DNA of 64,000 bases from DASWJZ01 sp963846475 (GTDB lineage: Bacteria > Pseudomonadota > Alphaproteobacteria > Rhizobiales > Afifellaceae), in NCBI GenBank assembly GCA_963846475.1, contig CAWJVZ010000003.1:310001-374000 (forward strand). The letters run 5' to 3'. The notes beneath the pieces were generated by a model. The model had not been told where the DNA came from, did no database searches, and saw only the letters and a list, made by a program, of their open reading frames with translations. The position numbers and the translations under genes are program-made. Numbering within the stretch: the first letter of the stretch is position 1; each line of letters begins with the position of its first letter. Below, piece by piece: positions 58,025-64,000 of this stretch.

Positions 58025-58579
58025 TCAGACCGGGCGGACTTCCACGACGTCCGGCACGAAATGGCGGAGCAGGTTCTCGATTCCCTGCTTGAGCGTCGCG
58101 GTCGACGAGGGGCAGCCCGAGCAGGCGCCGCGCATATGCAGGAAGACGATTCCGTCGCGAAAACCCTGGAAGGTGATGTCGCCGCCGTCATTGGCGACGG
58201 CCGGGCGGACGCGCGTTTCGATCAGGTCCTTGATGACCGCCACCGTCTCCGCATCCGCCTCGTCGAAATTGCTGTCGTCCGCATCTTCGGTGGAGCCCTC
58301 GGCGAGCACAGCGGCGCCGGAAAGATAGTGCTCCATGATGGCGCCGAGCACCGCCGGCTTGATGTGCGGCCACTCGACCCGATCCTTGGTGACCGTCACG
58401 AAATCGTGGCCGAGAAAGACCCCGGAGACGCCGTCGATGGCAAAGATCCGGTCCGCCAGCGGCGACACCCGCGCTTCCTCGGGGCTGCGGAACTCCCGCG
58501 TGCCTTCCGGCAGCACGGCCTTGCCGGGAATGAACTTCAGCGTCGCCGGATTGGGCGTCTCTTCGGTCTGGATGAACAT
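58025..58579 (-). CDS. NifU-like Fe-S scaffold protein (Nfu)
   Basis: A 184-residue protein with an N-terminal Nfu_N domain (MFIQTEETPNPATLKFIPG) and a C-terminal NifU domain whose cluster motif is CSGCPSS. It carries or repairs Fe-S clusters. Independent of, but adjacent to, tsaB; Nfu at this site is common in Hyphomicrobiales. Confidence 0.93.
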   Translation of the reverse strand: MFIQTEETPNPATLKFIPGKAVLPEGTREFRSPEEARVSPLADRIFAIDGVSGVFLGHDFVTVTKDRVEWPHIKPAVLGAIMEHYLSGAAVLAEGSTEDADDSNFDEADAETVAVIKDLIETRVRPAVANDGGDITFQGFRDGIVFLHMRGACSGCPSSTATLKQGIENLLRHFVPDVVEVRPV

Positions 58580-58676
58580 CGGCGTCGGCCCCTGTGCTCG
58601 CGGCCGGAAGCGGCCATTCGCGAGCGCCGTTTGGAACGGTTCTAAGGAGTAGAGATGGTCCCGTCCCGCCGTTGCG

Positions 58677-59573
58677 TCAAGCCTGGGCGGCGATCCCGGC
58701 TTCCCAGCCGAGGATGGCCCGCTTTCGCGTCAGGCCCCAATGATAGCCGGTGAGGCTGCCGGAACGGCCCAGCACGCGGTGGCAGGGAACCACGAAGGAG
58801 ACGGGATTGCGGCCGATTGCGGCGCCGACGGCTCGCGCCGCTTGCGGCCGCTCGATGCGGCGGGCAAGATCGGAATAGGTCGTGGCGGTGCCCAACGGCA
58901 CCTTGAGGAGCGCTTCCCAGACGCGGATCTCGAAATCGCTGCCGATCAGCACGATGCGGAGCGGCGTTTCCGGCCGCCAATGACGGGGATCGAAGATGCG
59001 GCGCGCGAGCTGCGCCGTTGCAGCAAAATCCTCGACGTAGTCGGCGCGCGGCCAGCGGCGCGTCATGTCGGCAAGGGCGGAACTCTGCTCGCCCGCGTCG
59101 GCGAAGGCCAGCCCGGCAAGCCCGCGGTCGGTCGCCATGACGAGCGCGGCTCCGAACGGGGAGGGATGATAGCCGTAGCGGATCACCAGCCCCTCGCCGC
59201 GCGCCCGGTAGACGCCCGGCGTCACCGCCTCATGCGTGACGAACAGGTCGTGCAGCCGCGCCGGACCGGAGAGCCCGACCTCGTAGGTGGTGTCGAGCAC
59301 GGTCGCGGACTGCGCGAGGAGTGTGCGGGCGTGGTCGAGGGTGAGCGCCTGCAAAAAAGCCTTGGGGGACAAGCCTGCCCAGCGCGTGAACAGCTTTTGC
59401 AGCCGCGTCGGCTCCATGTGCATGCGCGCGGCGATCGCCTCGAGCGAAGGCTGGTCGCGCCAGTTTTCGGTCAGGAACTCAATGACTTGGCAGACGACGC
59501 GATAATCGTCGGCGCCATTCCCCAGGGGCGCCGGGCTGTCGCTCAACGCTTCCGTCGAAGGTGCCAGGCTCAT
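58677..59573 (-). CDS. Ada-like AraC regulator fused to methylated-DNA-cysteine methyltransferase
   Basis: A 298-residue fusion: AraC helix-turn-helix in the first 110 residues (LEAIAARMHMEPTRLQKLFTRW), then an MGMT-type domain with the alkyl-acceptor PCHRVLGRSGSLTGYHWG near the C-terminus. The Ada N-terminal zinc domain with its phosphotriester-accepting Cys is absent, so it repairs O6-alkylguanine but probably cannot act as the classic Ada sensor. Confidence 0.92.
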   Translation of the reverse strand: MSLAPSTEALSDSPAPLGNGADDYRVVCQVIEFLTENWRDQPSLEAIAARMHMEPTRLQKLFTRWAGLSPKAFLQALTLDHARTLLAQSATVLDTTYEVGLSGPARLHDLFVTHEAVTPGVYRARGEGLVIRYGYHPSPFGAALVMATDRGLAGLAFADAGEQSSALADMTRRWPRADYVEDFAATAQLARRIFDPRHWRPETPLRIVLIGSDFEIRVWEALLKVPLGTATTYSDLARRIERPQAARAVGAAIGRNPVSFVVPCHRVLGRSGSLTGYHWGLTRKRAILGWEAGIAAQA

Positions 59574-59633
59574 TCAGGGATCCTCCAACGCACACAATCG
59601 GATGCGAGCCGGCGCGCCGCCACCCGTTTCTTG

Positions 59634-60113
59634 CTAGCGGCGGGCCTCGGCGAGGGCGGCGCCGAAGGCGTGGGCGAAGGTTTTTCGGTCGGCGGGGTTG
59701 AGGAAGGCCCCGACCGGGACGCGCTGGTCGCGCATGCGGACGGCTAGGCGGAGGGTGCCGAAATCCTCCATCTCCTCGATTTCGAGGCGCGCCCATTGCG
59801 GGTTGAAGCGGATCTCCTGGGCCCGACCTCCAGGAGAAAACCTGCGGATTATCAATGAGTTGCGGGTGACTTCCACCTCTTCGTAGGCGCGCGCGGCGCG
59901 GTAGTTGAGCTTGAAGGCGAGCCAGATCGCCAGGAAATCGAGGCCGACGAAGCCCAGGACCGGCCAAGCGCCGAGCGACCAGAAATAGAGGCCGGTCACG
60001 AACCATATGCCGCCGATGAAAAGCATAAGGAAGACAAAGGCTTTGCGGCTCAGCGAACGGTGCGGTGTCAGCGTCGCGGAGAAGATCACGTCGTCGAAGT
60101 TGCGGGGCTCCAT
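59634..60113 (-). CDS. DUF2244 membrane protein
   Basis: A 159-residue protein with two helices (FVFLMLFIGGIWFVTGLYFW; VLGFVGLDFLAIWLAF) and the DUF2244 C-terminal part (ARAYEEVEVTRNSLIIRR). The family often neighbours cytochrome oxidase or nth genes in alphaproteobacteria; role unknown. Divergent from nth, 23 bases apart. Confidence 0.9.
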   Translation of the reverse strand: MEPRNFDDVIFSATLTPHRSLSRKAFVFLMLFIGGIWFVTGLYFWSLGAWPVLGFVGLDFLAIWLAFKLNYRAARAYEEVEVTRNSLIIRRFSPGGRAQEIRFNPQWARLEIEEMEDFGTLRLAVRMRDQRVPVGAFLNPADRKTFAHAFGAALAEARR

Positions 60114-60136
60114 CGGCGGGCAATATAGAGACTTGC

Positions 60137-60910
60137 ATGGCCGATGACAGCGCGACCTCCAAGCGCGCGCGTGCGCGCGGGGTGCCGGTGCGCGGTGCCC
60201 GCCCGGCAGCGCGCGGCAGGAAGGCGCGCGCACGCCTCAACAAGGCCGAGATCGAGACGATTTTCCAGCGGCTCCAGGCACAGAGGCCGGAACCGAAGGG
60301 CGAGCTGGAGTTCCTCAATCCGTTTACGCTGCTCGTCGCCGTCGTGCTTTCCGCGCAAGCGACCGACGCAGGGGTGAACAAGGCGACCAGGCCGCTGTTT
60401 GAGAAGGCCGACACGCCGGCGAAAATGCTGGCGCTGGGCGAGGCGGCGGTCAGCCAGGCGATCCGCACCATCGGCCTGTTCAACACCAAGGCAAAGAACG
60501 TCATCGCACTTTCCAGGATGCTGGTGGAGGAGCATTGCGGCGAGGTCCCCATGGACCGGGAGGCGCTGCAGCGCCTGCCGGGCGTGGGGCGGAAGACGGC
60601 CAACGTCGTGCTCAACGTCGCCTTCCGCCAGCCGACGATCGCCGTCGACACCCACATCTTTCGCGTCGCCAACCGGACCGGGCTGGCGCCGGGCAAGGAC
60701 CCGGCGGAGGTCGAGGCGATCCTGGAGCGGGTCGTGCCGGACCGCTTCAAGCTCCATGCCCACCACTGGCTGATCCTGCACGGCCGCTATGTCTGCAAGG
60801 CGCGAAAGCCCGACTGCCCCCATTGCATCATCGCCGACATCTGCCGTTTTCCGGACAAGACGCAGCCGGCGGGAGCGTTTGCAGAAGTCGGGGCCCGGGG
60901 AGGAGAGTGA
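60137..60910 (+). CDS. nth: Endonuclease III
   Basis: A 257-residue bifunctional DNA glycosylase/AP lyase. The basic N-terminal tail is followed by LPGVGRKTANVVL (helix-hairpin-helix with catalytic Lys), VDTHIFRV with the catalytic Asp, and the [4Fe-4S] motif CKARKPDCPHCIIADIC (C-x6-C-x2-C-x5-C). It removes oxidised pyrimidines. Confidence 0.96.
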   Translation: MADDSATSKRARARGVPVRGARPAARGRKARARLNKAEIETIFQRLQAQRPEPKGELEFLNPFTLLVAVVLSAQATDAGVNKATRPLFEKADTPAKMLALGEAAVSQAIRTIGLFNTKAKNVIALSRMLVEEHCGEVPMDREALQRLPGVGRKTANVVLNVAFRQPTIAVDTHIFRVANRTGLAPGKDPAEVEAILERVVPDRFKLHAHHWLILHGRYVCKARKPDCPHCIIADICRFPDKTQPAGAFAEVGARGGE

Positions 60911-60956
60911 AACACCTTCGCGCCCAATTCAGCGAAGCCTGAGGCGGCGCCTGGTT

Positions 60957-61051
60957 CCTCCCCCGTCGTTCACGACGGGGGAGGGGGACCATACGCAGCA
61001 TGGTGGAGGGGGCAGATACGAGCGCCGCGGCCGGCATTCGCCCCCTCCACC
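60957..61051. repeat. Palindromic repeat after nth
   Basis: CCTCCCCCGTCG-TTCA-CGACGGGGGAGG (60957-60984) is a perfect 12-bp stem, and GGTGGAGGGGGC (61002-61013) pairs with GCCCCCTCCACC (61040-61051). Similar GC hairpins flank the IS elements in this window. It may end nth transcripts, though without a T-tract. The 302-base stretch 60911-61212 holds no gene. Confidence 0.75.
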
Positions 61052-61212
61052 GCCTTCGGCGGTCCCCCTCCCCGGCTTCGCGGGTGAGGAACCGAACTCC
61101 GCCAACGTTTGTGCCGCAGCCGCACTGCACCGGCCGCCGCCCTATACAGTCCGAAGGGGGCGCTCTAAATGGGCGCGCCATAGTTCCGCGCCATAGTTCC
61201 AGGAGTGCTCGC

Positions 61213-62193
61213 ATGCATATCCCGACCTCCTCCACGAGGCTGGTGACGGTGTTCGGCGGGTCGGGCTTCATCGGCCGCCATGTCGTGCGGGCGCTGGCGC
61301 AGCGCGGCCACCGCATCCGCGTCGCGGTGCGGCGGCCGGACCTCGCCGGCCATCTGCAGCCGCTCGGCGCGGTCGGCCAGATCAAGGCGATCCAGGCGAA
61401 TCTGCGCTACCGCTGGTCGGTCGATCGGGCCGTGGAGGGCGCCGATGGGGTCGTCAACCTCGTCGGCATCCTGTTCGAGGCGGGGCGCCAGACTTTTGAT
61501 GCCGTGCAGGCGTTCGGGCCGCGCGCCATCGGCGAGGCGGCGCGGGCGGCCGGCATATCCGACGTCGTGCATGTCTCGGCGATCGGCGCCGACCGGCCCT
61601 CCACCATCGCCTACCTCCGCTCCAAGCAGGAGGGCGAGGAGGGGATCCGGGCCGTCGCGCCGGAGGCCGTCATCATGCGGCCGTCCATCGCCTTCGGCCC
61701 GGAGGATAGTTTCTTCAACCGATTTGCCGGCATCGCCAGGCTGTCGCCGGTGCTGCCGCTGTTCGGCGGCGGCCATACGCTGTTCCAGCCGGTTTTCGCC
61801 GGCGATGTCGGCGAGGCGATCGCCCGAGCTATCGACGGCAGGGCGCTCCGCGGCACGGTCTACGAGCTCGGCGGGCCGGAGGTGCTGAGTTTTAGGCAGT
61901 GCATGGAGCGCATGCTGCAGGTCACGCAGCGGCGGCGGATCCTTTTGCCGATCCCGTTCGGCGCCGCAAAGATCCTCGGGCGGGTGGGCCAGCACCTGCC
62001 CGGCACGCCGCTCACCGCCGACCAGGTGCGCATGCTGCAGTTCGACAATGTGGTCTCGGCGGAGGCGCGCGACGAGGGCCGTACGCTGCAGGGGCTCGGC
62101 ATCGAGCCGACGGCGCTGGACGTCGTGCTGCCGACCTACCTGACCCGCTTCCGCGAGCGTGGCGAGTTCACGCAGATCCGCCCCGCGGGGTGA
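61213..62193 (+). CDS. Complex I NDUFA9-type NAD(P)-binding protein
   Basis: A 326-residue atypical short-chain dehydrogenase with the Rossmann motif VTVFGGSGFIGRHVV, VVHVSAIGAD and a C-terminal RVGQHLPGTPLTADQVRMLQFDN segment typical of NDUFA9-like proteins. These are linked to complex I or quinone metabolism. ATG 61213 follows CCAGGAG. Confidence 0.88.
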   Translation: MHIPTSSTRLVTVFGGSGFIGRHVVRALAQRGHRIRVAVRRPDLAGHLQPLGAVGQIKAIQANLRYRWSVDRAVEGADGVVNLVGILFEAGRQTFDAVQAFGPRAIGEAARAAGISDVVHVSAIGADRPSTIAYLRSKQEGEEGIRAVAPEAVIMRPSIAFGPEDSFFNRFAGIARLSPVLPLFGGGHTLFQPVFAGDVGEAIARAIDGRALRGTVYELGGPEVLSFRQCMERMLQVTQRRRILLPIPFGAAKILGRVGQHLPGTPLTADQVRMLQFDNVVSAEARDEGRTLQGLGIEPTALDVVLPTYLTRFRERGEFTQIRPAG

Positions 62194-62194
62194 T

Positions 62195-63019
62195 TCAGTT
62201 CCAAAACCAGATCGCGGCGAGGCCGGCCGTGCCGACGGCGATCCGCCACCAGGCGAAGGGCATGAAGCCGTGCCGGGCGACGAAGCCGATCAGGGTGCGC
62301 ACGACGACCAGCGCGGCGAGGAAGGACACGACGAAGCCGATCGCGACGATGCCGATGTCGTCGCCGGAAAGGGCGCCGCGATTCTCGTAGAAATCGAGCA
62401 CGAAGGCGCCGAGCATCGTCGGGATGGCCAGGAAGAAGGAGAATTCCGCCGCGGCGCGCTTGTCGCAGCGCATCAAGAGCGCGCCGGCGATGGTGGCGCC
62501 GGAGCGCGAGACGCCGGGAACGATGGCGAGGCACTGGAAGAGGCCGATGGCGAGCGCGACGCGGAGCGGAAGCCGCATCGCGTCCTCGTGGACGGGGGCG
62601 ACGTCGTAGCGGTCGAGGAGCGCCAGCGCGATTCCGCCGACGATCAGCACGATGCAGATCAGCTCCAGCGAGTTGAACAGCACGTCCTTGATGAAGTCGT
62701 GGGCCAGCACGCCGACCAGCGCCGCGGGCACGAAAGCGATGACGATCGACAGCGCGAAACGGCGCGCTTCGGGGTCGCGCGGCAGGCCGATGAGGACGTT
62801 CCAGAGCCGGCCGAAATAGACGACGACCACGGCCAGGATGGCGCCGAGCTGGATGAGCACGTTGAAAGTGTTCCAGAACTCGTGCGCGCCGCCGCCTTCC
62901 AGGCCGAGCAGGCGCGCGGTGAGGATCAGATGGGCGGTCGAGGAGACCGGGATGAACTCGGTCACGCCTTCGACGATGCCGAGGAGAATTGCATCGAATA
63001 TGGACTGTACGTTCATCAC
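62195..63019 (-). CDS. uppP: Undecaprenyl-diphosphatase
   Basis: A 274-residue polytopic protein of the BacA type: GIVEGVTEFIPVSSTAHL and the second motif IVPGVSRSGATIAGAL. It recycles the lipid carrier of peptidoglycan synthesis. Ends one base from the convergent NDUFA9-type gene. The start may be either of the two Met at 63019/63016. Confidence 0.95.
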   Translation of the reverse strand: MMNVQSIFDAILLGIVEGVTEFIPVSSTAHLILTARLLGLEGGGAHEFWNTFNVLIQLGAILAVVVVYFGRLWNVLIGLPRDPEARRFALSIVIAFVPAALVGVLAHDFIKDVLFNSLELICIVLIVGGIALALLDRYDVAPVHEDAMRLPLRVALAIGLFQCLAIVPGVSRSGATIAGALLMRCDKRAAAEFSFFLAIPTMLGAFVLDFYENRGALSGDDIGIVAIGFVVSFLAALVVVRTLIGFVARHGFMPFAWWRIAVGTAGLAAIWFWN

Positions 63020-63115
63020 GCGCTACCTCGGCCGAATCATCCGTCGTCGCGGCGATCTAGCATTTTCGCCGCAACTCCTCGCAGCGACTGAACCGGACGG
63101 GCGGCCGCCTCAAGC

Positions 63116-63811
63116 ATGATCAGGCTCTTGCACTATCCGCTCTCGGTGCCGTCGCGCTTCGTGCGGCTCATCCTCGGCGAATGCGAAATCACCCCGGAGC
63201 TGGTAGAGGAGCGTTTCTGGGAGCGGCGCGAGGATTTTTTGCTGCTGAACCCAGCCGCCACCCTGCCGGTGCTGGTCGAGGAGGACGGCCCGGCCATCGC
63301 CGGGGCGTGGGCGGTCTCCGAATATCTGGACGAGACGCGCGGTTTTGCGCTGAACGACCGGCGGCTCCTGCCCGCCAATGCCGACGAGCGGGCGGAAGTG
63401 CGGCGGGTGACCGAGTGGTTCGTCGCAAAATTCGACGATGAGGTCACCAGCTACCTGGTCGAGGAGAAGGTGATCAAACGCGAGCGCGCCAGGACGGGGA
63501 ACAACAGCGGCGCACCGGATTCTTCTCTTTTGAGAGCTGCGCGGGCGAACATCCGCACCCATCTCCATTATGTGGAGCATCTGATCGCGGCGAAGAACTG
63601 GCTTGCCGGCGACCGGATGAGCTATGCCGATCTCGCCGCGGCGGCGGCGCTGTCGGTCGCGGATTATCTGGGCGAGGTGCCATGGCAGGAGTCGGGCGAA
63701 GCAAAAGTCTGGTACATGCGGCTGAAGTCGCGCCCGGCCTTTCGCCCGCTGCTCGCCGAGCAGGTGCGCGGCATGAAGCCGGCGGCGCATTATCCCGACC
63801 TCGATTTTTAG
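63116..63811 (+). CDS. Glutathione S-transferase
   Basis: A 231-residue GST: thioredoxin-fold N-terminal domain (IRLLHYPLSVPSRFVRLILGE, NPAATLPVLVEEDG, the Glu/Ser substrate loop) and helical C-terminal domain (YVEHLIAAKNWLAGDRMSYADLAAAA). Substrate unknown. Intergenic 63020-63115 is short and shared with uppP. Confidence 0.9.
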   Translation: MIRLLHYPLSVPSRFVRLILGECEITPELVEERFWERREDFLLLNPAATLPVLVEEDGPAIAGAWAVSEYLDETRGFALNDRRLLPANADERAEVRRVTEWFVAKFDDEVTSYLVEEKVIKRERARTGNNSGAPDSSLLRAARANIRTHLHYVEHLIAAKNWLAGDRMSYADLAAAAALSVADYLGEVPWQESGEAKVWYMRLKSRPAFRPLLAEQVRGMKPAAHYPDLDF

Positions 63812-63813
63812 GC

Positions 63814-64000
63814 CCGGACAGGCTGCGGCTCCTCATCGACGAGCTGGCGCGGCAGGAGGGCTTTTCGATCGTCGGGGTGACGACGCCCGATGCGGTTCCG
63901 GAGGCGGCCGGGCGGCTCAAAGCGGCGATCGCCGAAAACCATCACGGCACGATGGAGTGGCTCGCCGAGACGGCCGAGCGGCGCGGCGCGCCGAAGGCGC
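63814..64000 (+). CDS. queG: Epoxyqueuosine reductase-like protein, N-terminal part
   Basis: The frame reads LRLLIDELARQEGFSIVGV, DAVPEAAGRLKAAIAEN, HHGTMEWLAETAERR before the window ends; the GFxxxG and HGxMxWL pattern matches QueG, a cobalamin enzyme that finishes queuosine in tRNA. No ATG, GTG or TTG was found in frame after the GST stop, so the true start is unclear. Confidence 0.7.

Overview
The window looks like chromosomal DNA of an alphaproteobacterium of the order Hyphomicrobiales (Rhizobiales). It is GC-rich, and its blocks of conserved genes are those of that order: erpA-dgt-argS-SPOR-nagZ-scpAB-tatABC-serS-pcm-NlpD-like; HPr-EIIA(Man)-HprK-ChvG-ChvI; and tsaB-rimI-fur-plsC-miaB-phoH ... 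ybeY-corC ... lnt-XRE-metK-trmB. No tRNA, rRNA or CRISPR array was found. The genus cannot be named from sequence alone.

Layout. 1-15.3 kb: the end of xth (minus) and erpA, then a long plus-strand run covering nucleotide clean-up (dgt), translation (argS, serS), chromosome segregation (scpA, scpB), cell wall (nagZ, SPOR and LytM proteins), Tat export and protein repair (pcm). 15.4-17.3 kb: IS110-family copy A, whose transposase has lost its start. 17.4-21.7 kb: a stand-alone LigD polymerase domain, PBP1A and a YgjP-type metallopeptidase. 21.9-29 kb, minus strand: DUF2852 protein, PHB depolymerase, an ABC-2 exporter, a low-GC gene with a HEPN-like motif, hisC and a DUF1801 protein. 29-35 kb: malic enzyme convergent with the nitrogen-PTS-like branch and ChvG/ChvI. 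35-43.8 kb: a small oxidase-like protein, a membrane protein, trmB, metK, XRE regulator, lnt (frameshifted), aldo/keto reductase, a ClpP-like secreted protein, corC and ybeY.

43.8-53.0 kb is an accessory island between ybeY and phoH, genes that are normally adjacent in this order. It holds an intact IS110 copy B, two tandem palindromic repeat units, a divergent XRE/hypothetical pair with an inverted repeat between them, a low-GC broken GHKL-ATPase/PD-(D/E)XK-like gene (probably a dead defence gene), a broken XRE gene, two unknown genes, a cluster of hairpins, an IS4-like element with a clean 9-bp target duplication, and one unknown Cys-rich gene. 53-64 kb returns to core genes: phoH, miaB, plsC, fur, rimI, tsaB, a NifU-like protein, an Ada-type methyltransferase, DUF2244, nth, an NDUFA9-like epimerase, uppP, a GST and the start of a queG-like gene.

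The most interesting items are the IS110 pair (same strand, 28.5 kb apart, near identical, both set in diverged copies of the same host repeat, with a structured non-coding left end of the kind that can encode a bridge RNA) and the defence-like remnants in the island. Several conserved genes (lnt, an ABC ATPase, the IS4-like transposase, the GHKL gene, an XRE gene) carry single-base indels, nearly all in homopolymer runs. Sequencing error must be excluded before any of these is called a real pseudogene.
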